The notes under the pieces are model-generated. The model was not told the origin of the DNA. It made no database searches and was given only the letters and a program-made list of their open reading frames with translations. DNA of 64,000 nucleotides from Lysobacter sp. HDW10 (GTDB taxonomy: Bacteria; Pseudomonadota; Gammaproteobacteria; Xanthomonadales; Xanthomonadaceae), in assembly GCF_011300685.1 (NCBI RefSeq), contig NZ_CP049864.1, forward strand, positions 508,885 to 572,884, written 5' to 3'. Position numbers and translations under genes: made by a program. Of this stretch, positions 34,071-47,719 are shown in pieces. The first letter of the stretch is position 1. Each line of letters begins with the position of its first letter.

Positions 34071-35441
34071 TCAGGGCGACTTTTTGACCGGGCGCTGCCA
34101 GCCTTCGACAATCGATTGACGTCCCCGTCCGAGGCTCAGCATTTCAGCCGGTGCATCGCGCGTGATCACGGAGCCCGCGCCGATGGTCGCGTCCTTGCCA
34201 ATGGTCACCGGTGCGACCAGTGCGCTGTTGGAACCGATGAAGGCACCGTCCTTGATGGTGGTGATGAATTTGTTGACGCCGTCGTAGTTGCAAGTGATCG
34301 TGCCCGCACCGATGTTGACGCCCGCACCGATCACGGCATCTCCGATATAGCTGAGGTGATTCACCTTGCTACCTGCACCCACCGTGGACTTCTTGATTTC
34401 GACGAAATTTCCAATGTGTGCGCCCGCTGCGAGTTCAGCACCCGGCCGCAAGCGCGCGTAGGGACCAATGTGCACTGCGCCGTGGGTGACCGCCCCCTCC
34501 AGATCGCAATGTGCGCGTACGTCTGTGCCGGCAGCCAGCGTCACGTCTTTCAGGCGGGTGAAGGGCCCGATGCGCACGCCATCACCCAAGCGGACGGTGC
34601 CTTCGAAGATGACGTCAATATCAATTTCAACATCGTTGCCCACTTCCACCTGGCCGCGAACGTCCACGCGCGTCACATCGGCAAAACGCGCGCCCGCCAC
34701 ACACAAGGCGCGCACCGCGCGCTTTTGGAATGCGCGTTCGAGCTGTGCAAGTTGCCAGGGGTCATTTGCACCTTCGGTTTCAATCGCGTCCGCCACATGC
34801 ACCATTTCGGCAGGACGGAACTGTTCTGCAGCACGCGCGAAAATGTCGGTGAGGTAGTACTCGCCTTGTGCGTTCTGATTCGACAATGTGCCGAGCCATT
34901 CGCGCAGTGCTTTCGCATCGGCGGCAACGATGCCCGTGTTCACCGTATGTATTTTCTTCTGCGCATCCGTCGCGTCTTTCTGCTCGACAACCGCTTCCAC
35001 CTTGCCCGCAGCATCGCGTACGACGCGGCCATAGCCGGTTGGATCGTCCAGATCAGCCACCAGCACGGACAAACTGCCCGGCGCATCCAATAAGCGTTGC
35101 AGCGTTTCTGCCTCAATGAGTGGCACATCGCCATACAAGATGAGTACGCGCGCGTCGTCCGGGATCGCCGGCATGGCCTGTTGTACGGCATGCCCGGTGC
35201 CCAAGCGTTCACGCTGCTCTGACCACTGAATGTCGCTTTCTGCAGCGAACGCTGCGCGTACTTGGTCGCCGCCGTGGCCATAGACCACGTGCAAGGCGGA
35301 AGGCTGCAACGCACGTGCCGCATCAATCACATGCGCAAGCATTGGCTTATTTGCAATCTTCTGCAGCACTTTCGGCAGCGTCGATTTCATACGCTTGCCC
35401 TCGCCTGCGGCAAGGATCACAACATGCAGGGGTAGCGCCAT
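34071..35441 (-). CDS. glmU: Bifunctional UDP-GlcNAc pyrophosphorylase / glucosamine-1-phosphate acetyltransferase
   Basis: Catalyses the last two steps to UDP-N-acetylglucosamine. The N-terminal uridylyltransferase has [20 protein letters not shown] near residue 9 and ILYGDVPLI near 100. From about residue 250 a left-handed beta-helix of hexapeptide repeats forms the acetyltransferase, with [20 protein letters not shown], then [20 protein letters not shown] near the end. The 456-residue length is standard. Together with glmS it gives a compact amino-sugar cluster next to the atp operon, an arrangement common in proteobacteria. Confidence 0.97.
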   Translation of the reverse strand: MALPLHVVILAAGEGKRMKSTLPKVLQKIANKPMLAHVIDAARALQPSALHVVYGHGGDQVRAAFAAESDIQWSEQRERLGTGHAVQQAMPAIPDDARVLILYGDVPLIEAETLQRLLDAPGSLSVLVADLDDPTGYGRVVRDAAGKVEAVVEQKDATDAQKKIHTVNTGIVAADAKALREWLGTLSNQNAQGEYYLTDIFARAAEQFRPAEMVHVADAIETEGANDPWQLAQLERAFQKRAVRALCVAGARFADVTRVDVRGQVEVGNDVEIDIDVIFEGTVRLGDGVRIGPFTRLKDVTLAAGTDVRAHCDLEGAVTHGAVHIGPYARLRPGAELAAGAHIGNFVEIKKSTVGAGSKVNHLSYIGDAVIGAGVNIGAGTITCNYDGVNKFITTIKDGAFIGSNSALVAPVTIGKDATIGAGSVITRDAPAEMLSLGRGRQSIVEGWQRPVKKSP

Positions 35442-35521
35442 GGTTTCCTCAAAACGTGCACGATTCCGCTCATTCTAGCGGTGCAGCTGCGCTTGGCGCT
35501 TCAAAACGGTCACAATGCAGC

Positions 35522-35917
35522 ATGACTTGGAAACGGCATCTCGGCGGCTACGCGACAGTGGGCCTACTGCAATGGCTGCTCGAATATGGCGCCATGGTGG
35601 GTCTAAGTGCGTGGATCTTGCCTGTGCCGCAGGCGAACGTCATTGGCCGCATGCTGGGTGCAAGCGTGGGCTTCTGGCTCAATGGTCGGATCACTTTCAA
35701 AGGTGAGGGACGTCATCTGAGTCGCGTGGCCTTCTTGCGCTTCGTGCTGATGTTCATTTCTTTAACGATCTTGAACACCGCACTTGTCACTGCGGTGCAT
35801 GCGTATTCCGACTTGCGTATGACTTGGGCGATCAAACCTTTATTGGACGCATTGACCGGTACGATCGGCTTCTTGTTGTCGCGGCATTGGGTGTATTCGG
35901 CGCGATCGCGAGTTTGA
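35522..35917 (+). CDS. GtrA-family membrane protein
   Basis: A 131-residue protein with four membrane helices, of the GtrA/DPMS3 family that flips or stabilises lipid-linked sugars for surface glycosylation. Typical segments are the first helix (YATVGLLQWLLEYGAMVGLS), ASVGFWLNGRITFKG after helix 2, and the C-terminal GFLLSRHWVYSARSR. The start at 35,522 is chosen because translation from an upstream ATG (35,315) would read through the divergent glmU start region and is not membrane-like. It sits alone on the plus strand between glmU and the atp terminator. Confidence 0.87.
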   Translation: MTWKRHLGGYATVGLLQWLLEYGAMVGLSAWILPVPQANVIGRMLGASVGFWLNGRITFKGEGRHLSRVAFLRFVLMFISLTILNTALVTAVHAYSDLRMTWAIKPLLDALTGTIGFLLSRHWVYSARSRV

Positions 35918-35930
35918 ATCGGGCAAAAGA

Positions 35931-35957
35931 AAAAGGGCGCCCTTTTAAGGCGCCCCT
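35931..35957 (-). terminator. Terminator of the atp operon
   Basis: A 7-base-pair stem (GGGCGCC/GGCGCCC) with loop CTTTTAA lies about 40 bases past the atpC stop. On the leftward strand it is followed by TTTTTCTTTT. On the plus strand it also closes the GtrA-like gene, though with a poorer tail. Confidence 0.85.
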
Positions 35958-35997
35958 CTGCCCCTTTCGAGGCACCTTTCCACGTGTGGATAAGGGA

Positions 35998-36423
35998 TTA
36001 GTGCTTGAGGTTCTTGCGTAGGCGTTCAAGCGCAGCCAACTGTGCCGAGACTTCGGCGAGACGTTGTTGTGCCTCGGCGACGTCCATCGCTTCACCACGG
36101 CCGGCCAACACGCGTTCGGCTTCTTCCTTCGCTTGACGCACCGCGGCTTCATCGATGTCTTGAGCGCGCACAGCGGTGTCCGCCAAGACGGTCACCATGT
36201 CCGGTTGCACTTCAAGAATGCCGCCGGAAATTGCGAAGTCCAAGGTTTCACCTGCGGGGGTCGTGACAACGACCTTGCCGGGTTTCAAACGCGTAATCAG
36301 CGGGGCGTGCTTCGGTGCGATACCGAGCTCACCGATTTCACCGGTGGCGACCACGAGTGTCGCTTCACCGCTGTAGATTTCGGCTTCCGCGCTGACGATG
36401 TCGCAACGAATTGTGCTTGCCAT
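35998..36423 (-). CDS. atpC: ATP synthase epsilon subunit
   Basis: The 141-residue F1 epsilon subunit, a central-stalk component that couples and regulates rotation. The N-terminal beta-sandwich shows [20 protein letters not shown] and [19 protein letters not shown]. The C-terminal two-helix domain (about 90-141) ends in [12 protein letters not shown]. It is the last gene of the atp operon, 18 bases after atpD, and is followed by the operon terminator. Confidence 0.97.
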   Translation of the reverse strand: MASTIRCDIVSAEAEIYSGEATLVVATGEIGELGIAPKHAPLITRLKPGKVVVTTPAGETLDFAISGGILEVQPDMVTVLADTAVRAQDIDEAAVRQAKEEAERVLAGRGEAMDVAEAQQRLAEVSAQLAALERLRKNLKH

Positions 36424-36441
36424 TGATCAGTTCTCCGAGGC

Positions 36442-38794
<2,353 letters not shown>

Positions 38795-38808
38795 CGTCTA
38801 GTTCCCGA

Positions 38809-40359
38809 TTACCAGGTGCCGGTTTTCTTGAAGTCTTCGATGCCCTTCTTAAAGGCATTTTCGAGTTCGTCGTTCCAGTCACCGGATTGATCGATCTTCG
38901 AGATCACGTCGCCGACATTGTTGGCGAAGTGGGCTTGAAGGGCGTCTTCGAACTTACCGATTTGTTGCACCGGCACGTCGTCCATGTAGCCCTTGTCAGC
39001 GGCATAGATCGAGAGTGCTTGTTGTGCAACCGACATCGGTGCGTATTGGCGTTGCTTCATGAGCTCGGTCACGCGTTGACCGCGTTCGAGCTGCTTGCGC
39101 GTTGCGTCGTCGAGGTCAGAGGCGAACTGGGCAAATGCAGCCAATTCACGGTACTGCGCCAAAGCGATACGGATACCGCCCGACAACTTCTTCATGATCT
39201 TGGTTTGTGCTGAACCACCCACGCGCGACACCGAGATACCGGCGTTCACTGCAGGACGGATACCGGCGTTGAACAAGTCGGTTTCCAAGAAGATCTGTCC
39301 GTCGGTGATCGAGATCACGTTGGTCGGCACGAAGGCCGAAACGTCGCCGGCTTGGGTTTCAATGATCGGCAACGCAGTGAGCGAACCGGTCTTGCCCTTG
39401 ACGGCACCGTTGGTGAACTTCTCAACGTAGTCTTCCGACACGCGCGCTGCACGTTCCAACAGGCGGCTATGCAAATAGAACACGTCACCCGGGTAGGCTT
39501 CGCGGCCCGGCGGACGCTTCAGCAACAGCGAGATTTGGCGGTAGGCCACAGCTTGCTTCGACAAATCGTCATAAATGATCAGTGCGTCTTCGCCGCGGTC
39601 ACGGAAGTATTCACCCATGGCGCAACCGGAGTACGCAGCGATGAAGTTCATCGCAGCCGATTCAGATGCGGAAGCGGCGACAACCGTGGTGTAAGCCAAG
39701 GCGCCGTTTTCTTCGAGCTTGCGCACGATGTTCGCAATGGTCGAGTTCTTCTGACCGATGGCGACGTAAATACACTTCACGCCCGAATGCTTCTGGTTGA
39801 TGATCGTGTCGATTGCGACAGCGGTCTTACCGGTTTGGCGGTCACCGATGATCAATTCGCGTTGACCGCGACCGATCGGGATCATGCTGTCGATCGACTT
39901 GTAACCGGTTTGCAGCGGTTGGCTGACCGACTTACGCCAAATCACGCCCGGTGCAATCGCTTCCACCGGTGCAGAGGCTTCCGCATTGATCGGACCCTTA
40001 CCGTCGATCGGCTCGCCAAGTGCGTTGACAACGCGGCCCAACATCGACGGACCGGTCGGCACTTCAAGAATGCGGCCAGTGGTTTTAGCCACATCGCCTT
40101 CGCGCAAGTGTTCGTAGTCGCCGAGGACCACGGCACCGACGGAATCACGTTCCAAGTTCAATGCCAATGCAAAGGTGTTGTTCGGCAATTCGACCATTTC
40201 ACCTTGCATGGCGTCTGCCAGGCCGTGGATACGCACGATGCCGTCCGACACGCTGGTGACGGTGCCTTCGTTACGCGCCTCGGAACCGAGCTTGACTTGC
40301 TCGATGCGGTTTTTGATCAGCTCGCTGATTTCCGACGGGTTGAGCGATGTGGTTGCCAT
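38809..40359 (-). CDS. atpA: ATP synthase alpha subunit
   Basis: The 516-residue non-catalytic nucleotide-binding subunit of F1. Walker A is [18 protein letters not shown] near residue 170. [19 protein letters not shown] in the N-terminal domain, [20 protein letters not shown], and [18 protein letters not shown] with the arginine finger are the visible signatures. The reading frame is intact and the length typical. Upstream atpH is 51 bases away. Confidence 0.98.
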   Translation of the reverse strand: MATTSLNPSEISELIKNRIEQVKLGSEARNEGTVTSVSDGIVRIHGLADAMQGEMVELPNNTFALALNLERDSVGAVVLGDYEHLREGDVAKTTGRILEVPTGPSMLGRVVNALGEPIDGKGPINAEASAPVEAIAPGVIWRKSVSQPLQTGYKSIDSMIPIGRGQRELIIGDRQTGKTAVAIDTIINQKHSGVKCIYVAIGQKNSTIANIVRKLEENGALAYTTVVAASASESAAMNFIAAYSGCAMGEYFRDRGEDALIIYDDLSKQAVAYRQISLLLKRPPGREAYPGDVFYLHSRLLERAARVSEDYVEKFTNGAVKGKTGSLTALPIIETQAGDVSAFVPTNVISITDGQIFLETDLFNAGIRPAVNAGISVSRVGGSAQTKIMKKLSGGIRIALAQYRELAAFAQFASDLDDATRKQLERGQRVTELMKQRQYAPMSVAQQALSIYAADKGYMDDVPVQQIGKFEDALQAHFANNVGDVISKIDQSGDWNDELENAFKKGIEDFKKTGTW

Positions 40360-40410
40360 TTCAAGTTTTCCTTTTCGTGCGCCGATGGGCGCGCGGATTT
40401 CACTATGTGT

Positions 40411-40938
40411 TTATTGAGCGAGTGCGTTTTGCAGACGAACCAATTTGCCCTTGAGCGAACCGTCGATCACCACGTCACCCGCATCGATCACGGCGCCACC
40501 AATCAATGACTCATCGATGGCGGTGTCGATTTCAACGTCTTGGTTGAAGCGGCGCTTCAATGCAGCCTTGATGTTCGCCAGTTCGTCGGCGGACATTGGT
40601 GCAGCCGAAGTGACCTTGGCGCGAACGATGTGTTCGGCGTCGGCGCGGTACTGCTCGAACAGACCTGCAATTTCCGGCAAGACATTCAAGCGGCCGTTTT
40701 CGGCTAGCGTTGCGAAGAAGTTACGCAGGGTGTCGCTTGCACCTTCCGGTGCAACGAGGCCTGCCGCTTCTTGGCGCGACAACAAGGGATTGCCGAGCAA
40801 TTGCGCGACATTGGGATCGGCGGCGATACGTGCTGAGAGACTCAGCGCATTCGACCAATCAACGACGGCATTGCCTTGACGGGCCAAGTCGTACGCGGCG
40901 CGTGCGTAGGGGCGTGCAAGGGTGAGGGTTTGGCTCAT
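40411..40938 (-). CDS. atpH: ATP synthase delta subunit
   Basis: The 175-residue peripheral-stalk subunit that joins the F1 hexamer to the b subunits. It opens with TLARPYARAAYDLARQGNAV, the conserved start of the helical N-domain, and ends with DVVIDGSLKGKLVRLQNAL, the OSCP/delta C-terminal signature. It lies 15 bases from atpF. Confidence 0.96.
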   Translation of the reverse strand: MSQTLTLARPYARAAYDLARQGNAVVDWSNALSLSARIAADPNVAQLLGNPLLSRQEAAGLVAPEGASDTLRNFFATLAENGRLNVLPEIAGLFEQYRADAEHIVRAKVTSAAPMSADELANIKAALKRRFNQDVEIDTAIDESLIGGAVIDAGDVVIDGSLKGKLVRLQNALAQ

Positions 40939-40953
40939 GGGTATGCGTCGACC

Positions 40954-41424
40954 TTAGAGTTGCGCTGCCAATTCATCCAGCAACGCTTTATGCGTTTCCG
41001 GATTGATTTCGCGGCGGATCAACTTCTCGGCACCGTTCACGGCCAGTTGCGAAACTTGCTTGCGCAGGTCTTCGCGTGCCTTGTTGGCACTGGCAGCGAT
41101 ATCAGCATCGACGATCGCTTTTTGACGCGCGCCCTCTTCAATCGCTTCGTTCTTGGCCGATTCGATGATCTGGCTGGCGCGTTGATGCGCCGACTCGATG
41201 ATCTCGTTGGCTTTGCTACGTGCGATCTTGAGTTCGTCGTTCGCTTTTTCCTCAGCCTGCGCAAGGGTCTTCTGGCTGTTATCAGCAGCCGCCAGGCCCT
41301 CGGCGATCTTGCGTTGGCGTTCTTCAATCGCCGCGTTGATCGGCGGCCAAATGAATTTCAACGTAAAGGCCACGAGGATCGCAAAAGAGATCATCTGACC
41401 CAAGAACGTCAAATTGAGATTCAT
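40954..41424 (-). CDS. atpF: ATP synthase b subunit
   Basis: The 156-residue peripheral-stalk subunit. One N-terminal membrane helix (residues 4-24, [20 protein letters not shown]) is followed by a long charged helix that dimerises as a right-handed coiled coil, with [20 protein letters not shown] near residue 34. The start at 41,424 gives the standard length; an in-frame ATG at 41,478 would add 18 residues not seen in this family. Confidence 0.96.
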   Translation of the reverse strand: MNLNLTFLGQMISFAILVAFTLKFIWPPINAAIEERQRKIAEGLAAADNSQKTLAQAEEKANDELKIARSKANEIIESAHQRASQIIESAKNEAIEEGARQKAIVDADIAASANKAREDLRKQVSQLAVNGAEKLIRREINPETHKALLDELAAQL

Positions 41425-41511
41425 GACTTGTCCTTTGGCAAAATCCGCACTTCGCCAACCACTGGCGAAGCAGTGCAAGGCCGCGCGTTATGCGCAGCCT
41501 TGCGGGTTACA

Positions 41512-43064
<1,553 letters not shown>

Positions 43065-43127
43065 TAGACGGGTAAATCCTGAATGGGCGGGTGCGGAACA
43101 CCTAAGGCGCCCCGTTGAAGCCGCAAA

Positions 43128-43133
43128 AGTATA
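43128..43133 (-). promoter_or_regulatory. Candidate -10 box of the atp operon promoter
   Basis: TATACT on the leftward strand, about 64 bases before the atpI start, in the only AT-rich part of the gap between lpd and atpI. The expected -35 position is poor, so this is tentative. Confidence 0.3.
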
Positions 43134-43193
43134 GCAGTAGTAAATATTTTGTGGGCGGCTCGACGCACCAAAAAGAGGTACGTCGGCGCAAAT

Positions 43194-44987
43194 TTACTTC
43201 TTCTTGGGGATATAAAGGTCGGTGATCGTGCCTTCATAGACTTCGGCCGCCATGCAAACCGTTTCGCCCAAGGTGGGATGCGGATGGATGGTATGGCCCA
43301 GATCAGCGGCCTCGCAGCCCATCTCGATGGCCAAAGCGGCCTCGCTGATGAGCTCGCCGGCATGCGGGCCCACAATGCCGCAGCCGATGACGCGATGGGT
43401 TTCCTCGTCGAAGATCAGCTTGGTGAAGCCATCGGTGCGACCGATGCTGAGTGCACGGCCCGAGGCCGCCCACGGGAACTTGCCGACGCCCACTTTGAGG
43501 CCCTTTTCCTTCGCCTCGTTTTCAGTCACGCCCACCCAGGCAATTTCCGGATTGGTATAAGCGACCGAAGGAATGACCCGCGCGACCCAGGATTTTTTCT
43601 CACCCGCGATCACTTCGGCAGCGAGCTTGCCTTCGTGCGTGGCCTTGTGCGCCAGCATCGGCTGGCCGACCAAATCGCCAATCGCAAAAATATGGGGCGT
43701 GCTGGTCCGCATCTGTGTGTCGACACTGATGAAGCCGCGTGCATCGACACTCACCCCCGCCTTGTCACAGGCGAGCTTGTTGCCATTCGCACTGCGACCG
43801 ACGGCGACCAAGACGCGATCAAACACGTTGTCTGCCGGCACGGATTCGCCTTCAAAGACGCAACGAATGCCTTTCTTTTCCGCGCTCGCTTCGACCACCT
43901 TGGTCTTCAGATACACACCGACCTTTTGTGCTTTCAAGCGTTGCGCAAGTGGGCGCACCAAATCTGCATCTGCACCTGGAATCAATTGGGGTGCGAGCTC
44001 TACCACCGTGACGTCACTGCCCAAGGCTTGATACACGGTTGCCATTTCCAAGCCAATGATGCCGCCGCCCACCACGAGCAACTTTTTCGGCACATCCGTC
44101 AATGCCAAGGCACCGGTGGAATCCATCACACGCGGGTCGTCCCACGGGAAGCTCGGCAAATGCACCGCTTCGGAACCCGCAGCGATGATGCAGTGATTGA
44201 AACTCAGCGTGTGCCCATTGCCGTTTGAATCGGTGATGGCGAGCGCATTGGCATTTGCAAATTGCGCCGTACCTTGCATCACTTTGACTTTGCGTTGCTT
44301 GGCCATGCCGGCCAGCCCATTGGTCAGTGAGCCCACAACTTTTTCTTTGTAGGCACGCAAACCCGACAGTTCGATCTTCGGCGCAGCAAACGTGATGCCC
44401 ATGTCTGTTGCATGTGCAGCGTGGTCAATCACTTCGGCGGCGTGCAGCAAGGCCTTCGACGGAATGCAACCGACGTTGAGGCAAACGCCCCCCAAGGTGT
44501 CGTTGCGTTCCACTAACACAACGTTCAAGCCGAGATCCGCAGCGCGGAATGCGGCGGTGTAACCGCCGGGACCCGAACCAATGACGACCACATCGCAGTC
44601 ATAGCTGTGACTGCCTGCAGCGGAGGGGACAGGCGCGGGTGCGGGAGTGGACGCGGGTGCAGCGACAGGCGTCGGTGCAGGTGCCGGCGCGGGCGACGGC
44701 GCAGCAGGCGCTGCAGCCTTGGCCGCAGTAGGCGCTTCGCTGGCATCGTCTGTCGCCTCAACAACCGCGACGAGATCGCCGGTGTTGAGTTCTTGGCCAA
44801 GCTTGATCGCCAAGGACTTCACCACGCCTGCGACCGTCGAAGGCACTTCCATCGTGGCCTTGTCAGATTCGAGCGTAATCAAGCCTTGGTCTTTCGCGAT
44901 GGTGTCGCCGGGCTTCACCAAAATCTCGATCACCGGCACGCCGTCATGGCTGCCGATATCCGGTACGACGACTTTGACTTCAGCCAT
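43194..44987 (-). CDS. lpdA: Dihydrolipoyl dehydrogenase (E3) with N-terminal lipoyl domain
   Basis: The 597-residue E3 of the pyruvate dehydrogenase complex, which reoxidises dihydrolipoamide with NAD. Residues 1-80 form a lipoyl domain with the lipoylated Lys43 in LITLESDKATMEV. A Pro/Ala linker covers about 88-125. The flavoprotein follows: FAD site VVVIGSGPGGYTAAFRAA (near 133), redox pair GGVCLNVGCIPSK (Cys169/Cys174), NAD site LLVVGGGIIGLEMATVY and the C-terminal HPHPTLGE with the active-site His. The start at 44,987 follows GAGGAGAAG. It overlaps the upstream mscS-type gene by 8 bases. Confidence 0.95.
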   Translation of the reverse strand: MAEVKVVVPDIGSHDGVPVIEILVKPGDTIAKDQGLITLESDKATMEVPSTVAGVVKSLAIKLGQELNTGDLVAVVEATDDASEAPTAAKAAAPAAPSPAPAPAPTPVAAPASTPAPAPVPSAAGSHSYDCDVVVIGSGPGGYTAAFRAADLGLNVVLVERNDTLGGVCLNVGCIPSKALLHAAEVIDHAAHATDMGITFAAPKIELSGLRAYKEKVVGSLTNGLAGMAKQRKVKVMQGTAQFANANALAITDSNGNGHTLSFNHCIIAAGSEAVHLPSFPWDDPRVMDSTGALALTDVPKKLLVVGGGIIGLEMATVYQALGSDVTVVELAPQLIPGADADLVRPLAQRLKAQKVGVYLKTKVVEASAEKKGIRCVFEGESVPADNVFDRVLVAVGRSANGNKLACDKAGVSVDARGFISVDTQMRTSTPHIFAIGDLVGQPMLAHKATHEGKLAAEVIAGEKKSWVARVIPSVAYTNPEIAWVGVTENEAKEKGLKVGVGKFPWAASGRALSIGRTDGFTKLIFDEETHRVIGCGIVGPHAGELISEAALAIEMGCEAADLGHTIHPHPTLGETVCMAAEVYEGTITDLYIPKKK

Positions 44988-46137
44988 TCGGCTTCTCCTC
45001 GAATGTGGGTTTGGTGACCGATGCATCGGCGACCGGGGTGGGTTCGTCTTCTTTCTCTAGCGCAACTTGCGCATCTTCCTGCGCATCATTGCGCGACAAC
45101 TTCTCGCGTTCTGCAGCACTCAATTCGTGTTGCGGCGATGCTTCACCGACATTGCGCTGTCCGTGCATTGCGTTGAATGCGTCTTTGCCGCTCAAACCAA
45201 ACAGACTACGAATATTCAAATCGCGTTGTGGCAATGGCATTTCAATGCCGTACTTCTTCAAAGCGGTATCCAGCGCCCACAGGTAGGCAGCGCGGATCGC
45301 GATGTTCCGGCGTGCGGCATCCTCGTTCAACCACACCACCAATAGATAGTCGACTCTCGATTCGCCGAATTCGACCAACCACACTTGCGGTGCCTGTGTT
45401 CCTTCGACGGTCAAGGTGAACGGCACTTCGGCCGCGGCCTCGAGTGCGGCCTTCTTCACCACTTCTTTGTCGACGCCATAGGCGGCATGAAAGGGCACAC
45501 GAATGCGTCGATTGACAGAACGGTGCGTCCAATTGACCACGCGGCCATTGACGAATTCCGAGTTCGGCACCAACAGGTCAATGTTGTCGTTGGTGGTGAT
45601 ACGTGTTGAGCGAATATTCACTGCGCGCACGGTGCCGCGCACATCTTGGTCCAGCTCAACGAAGTCGCCCACTTTCAAAGATCGATCAAACAACAAGATC
45701 AATCCGGAAATGAAGTTGCTAAAGACCGATTGCAGGCCGAACCCTAAGCCGACGCCGACGGCACCCGCAAAGATGCCGAACTTACCCAGAGGAATGCCCA
45801 AAACCGACAGCGCAATACCAATCGCCGTGGCTAACAATACGTAATGGGCGACGCGCGAGATCGTATACAGCGCGGCGCGCTCGCTGCTACTTTGACGTTC
45901 GCCGTAGCGATTGATCGTGCGCTGCAGCCACTTGGAGAACATCCAAGCGATGACAAACGCAAAGAACGCGCCGAGTACGCCACCCAAGGTCACATCAAAG
46001 TTGCTGGTATGAATCAGCTTGTAATCGAACACCGGCTGCAGATCTGCCCAGGCGCGGTCACCCGCACCCGTCACAGCCTCGCCGACCTTCTGGCCGGTGC
46101 TGTTGAGCTTCTGTCCGATTTCGGCAGGCTTATTCAT
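44980..46137 (-). CDS. MscS-family mechanosensitive ion channel
   Basis: A 385-residue channel of the small-conductance mechanosensitive type, which opens on membrane tension during hypo-osmotic shock. Several membrane helices (about residues 40-150) end in the pore helix GAVGVGLGFGLQSVFSNFIS, with the Gly/Ala packing typical of MscS TM3. The beta domain follows with RSLKVGDFVELDQDVRGTVR and TNDNIDLLVPNSEFVNGRVV. The C-terminal 60 residues are charged and not conserved. The gene sits between aceF and lpd of the pyruvate dehydrogenase cluster, an unusual partner, and its 3' end overlaps the lpd start by 8 bases. Confidence 0.93.
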   Translation of the reverse strand: MNKPAEIGQKLNSTGQKVGEAVTGAGDRAWADLQPVFDYKLIHTSNFDVTLGGVLGAFFAFVIAWMFSKWLQRTINRYGERQSSSERAALYTISRVAHYVLLATAIGIALSVLGIPLGKFGIFAGAVGVGLGFGLQSVFSNFISGLILLFDRSLKVGDFVELDQDVRGTVRAVNIRSTRITTNDNIDLLVPNSEFVNGRVVNWTHRSVNRRIRVPFHAAYGVDKEVVKKAALEAAAEVPFTLTVEGTQAPQVWLVEFGESRVDYLLVVWLNEDAARRNIAIRAAYLWALDTALKKYGIEMPLPQRDLNIRSLFGLSGKDAFNAMHGQRNVGEASPQHELSAAEREKLSRNDAQEDAQVALEKEDEPTPVADASVTKPTFEEKPNG

Positions 46138-46154
46138 AGGGTCGCAAGACGCAA

Positions 46155-47507
46155 TTAGAGCAATGCCCTACGCATGTCGCCCAAGACATCCGCCAAATGC
46201 GCCGTAAAGCGCGCGGCAGCGGCACCGTCGATCACGCGGTGGTCGTAAGACAGCGACAAGGGCAGCATGAGGCGCGGCTCGAAGCCCTTGCCATCCCATA
46301 CCGGCTGCAGCTCAGATTTCGATACACCAAGAATTGCCACTTCAGGTGCATTGATGATCGGCGTGAATGCAGTTCCGCCAATGCCGCCCAAAGAACTGAT
46401 GGTGAAACAGCCGCCCTGCATTTGGTCCGGCTTCAATTTGCCTTCGCGCGCCAAGGCAGCCAACTCGCCCATCTCTTGCGCAATTTCCATCACACCCTTC
46501 TTATCTGCATCGCGCAGCACCGGCACGACCAAGCCGTTCGGGGTGTCGGCAGCAAAACCTATGTGGAAATATTTCTTCAGCACCAATTGATCGCCATCCA
46601 GCGAGGCATTGAAGTTCGGGTAGCGGCGCAATGCGTCAACGCAGGCTTTGATCAAGAACGCCAACATGGTCAGCTTGCCGGCCTTCCCTGCGGCAATGGC
46701 TTTGGCGTTTTCGTTATTCAGCGACACACGCAGATCTTCGAGCGAAGTGATATCGGCACGATCAAATTGCGTGACATGCGGAATCATGGCCCAGTTGCGT
46801 GAGAGGTTCGCGCCCGAAATTTTTTGGATGCGCGACAGCGGCTTGCTTTCGATCTCGCCAAACTTCGCGAAATCCACCTTCGGCCACGGCAACAGGTTCA
46901 AGCCAGAACCGCCTGCACCCCCCGCACTCACGCCACCACCGGCGATGGCAGACTTCACAAATTGCTTGACGTCTTCGCGACTGATGCGGCCCTTGTTGGA
47001 AGAACCTTGCACTTGCAAGAGGTCGACGCCGAGCTCGCGCGCAAAAAGGCGCACGGCCGGGCTCGCATACGGCACTTTGTTTGGCATCACGGCACTGGCT
47101 TCAAAGCGCACGGGCGGCAGCCCTGCACCCATCGGGGCCTTGGCCTGTTCGACATCTGCCTTGGCAGGCGCAGGCGCAGGTGCTGGCGTCGGCGCGGCGA
47201 CAGGCGCGGGAGCCGGCGCAGCGGGCGCAGGTGCGGGCGCCGTTGGGGCCGGCGCTGCGGGCGCATCGGCGACTTCCATCACAGCCACGATACTGCCTTC
47301 TGACAGTTCGTCACCTAGCTTCACCTTCAATTCTTTGATGACGCCATCGAAGGGAGCGGGCACTTCCATCGTGGCTTTATCTGACTCGAGCGTGATCAGC
47401 CCTTGGTCCTTTTTCACCGCATCGCCGACTTTCACCAGGATTTCGATGACTGGCACATCTGCGCTACCGCCAATGTCAGGGACCTTTGCTTCCATCATTC
47501 CGGCCAT
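46155..47507 (-). CDS. aceF: Dihydrolipoyllysine acetyltransferase (E2) of pyruvate dehydrogenase
   Basis: The 450-residue E2 core of pyruvate dehydrogenase. One lipoyl domain (Lys44 in LITLESDKATMEV) is followed by a long Ala/Pro linker (about 85-125), the E1/E3-binding domain (YASPAVRLFARELGVDLLQV, near 155) and the catalytic domain (about 225-450) ending in SYDHRVIDGAAAARF with the catalytic His and Asp. The start at 47,507 is chosen from GGAG seven bases upstream. The E1 gene (aceE) is not in the window. The linker resembles that of the adjacent lpd. Confidence 0.95.
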   Translation of the reverse strand: MAGMMEAKVPDIGGSADVPVIEILVKVGDAVKKDQGLITLESDKATMEVPAPFDGVIKELKVKLGDELSEGSIVAVMEVADAPAAPAPTAPAPAPAAPAPAPVAAPTPAPAPAPAKADVEQAKAPMGAGLPPVRFEASAVMPNKVPYASPAVRLFARELGVDLLQVQGSSNKGRISREDVKQFVKSAIAGGGVSAGGAGGSGLNLLPWPKVDFAKFGEIESKPLSRIQKISGANLSRNWAMIPHVTQFDRADITSLEDLRVSLNNENAKAIAAGKAGKLTMLAFLIKACVDALRRYPNFNASLDGDQLVLKKYFHIGFAADTPNGLVVPVLRDADKKGVMEIAQEMGELAALAREGKLKPDQMQGGCFTISSLGGIGGTAFTPIINAPEVAILGVSKSELQPVWDGKGFEPRLMLPLSLSYDHRVIDGAAAARFTAHLADVLGDMRRALL

Positions 47508-47569
47508 CGAACCGCTCCAGCGTATGTAGGGTGAAAACACCATTTCAGCACGGATCGAACATGCCCGCA

Positions 47570-47605
47570 GGATTTTCTTGAGAAAATCCGTTTTATATCC
47601 GGATA
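47570..47605. promoter_or_regulatory. Two adjacent inverted repeats upstream of aceF
   Basis: GGATTTTC/GAAAATCC (47,570-47,589, 4-base loop) is a perfect 8-base-pair repeat and TATCCGGATA (47,596-47,605) a perfect palindrome, six bases apart. They lie in the AT-rich gap between aceF and the divergent FAD-TPR gene, so they could be operators for either. The first could also form an RNA hairpin. No match to the known PdhR operator is apparent. Confidence 0.5.
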
Positions 47606-47719
47606 CAAATATAACTCCGCGATTCCCTACGGATTTTTCATTGACCTCAAAGCCTTGCCGTCATCAGATGGCGAGCCTGTTAGGCTGTGATCGAGCCAAA
47701 TTAGGAAGCCTCACCCCGT

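Noticed and set aside
33942..35093. 383-codon open frame opposite glmU
   Set aside because: Antisense to an intact, fully conserved glmU.
39352..40509. 385-codon open frame opposite atpA and the atpH end
   Set aside because: Antisense to a conserved ATP synthase gene with strong codon bias, which keeps the opposite strand open.
43149..44228. 359-codon open frame opposite lpd
   Set aside because: Antisense to the dihydrolipoyl dehydrogenase coding sequence.
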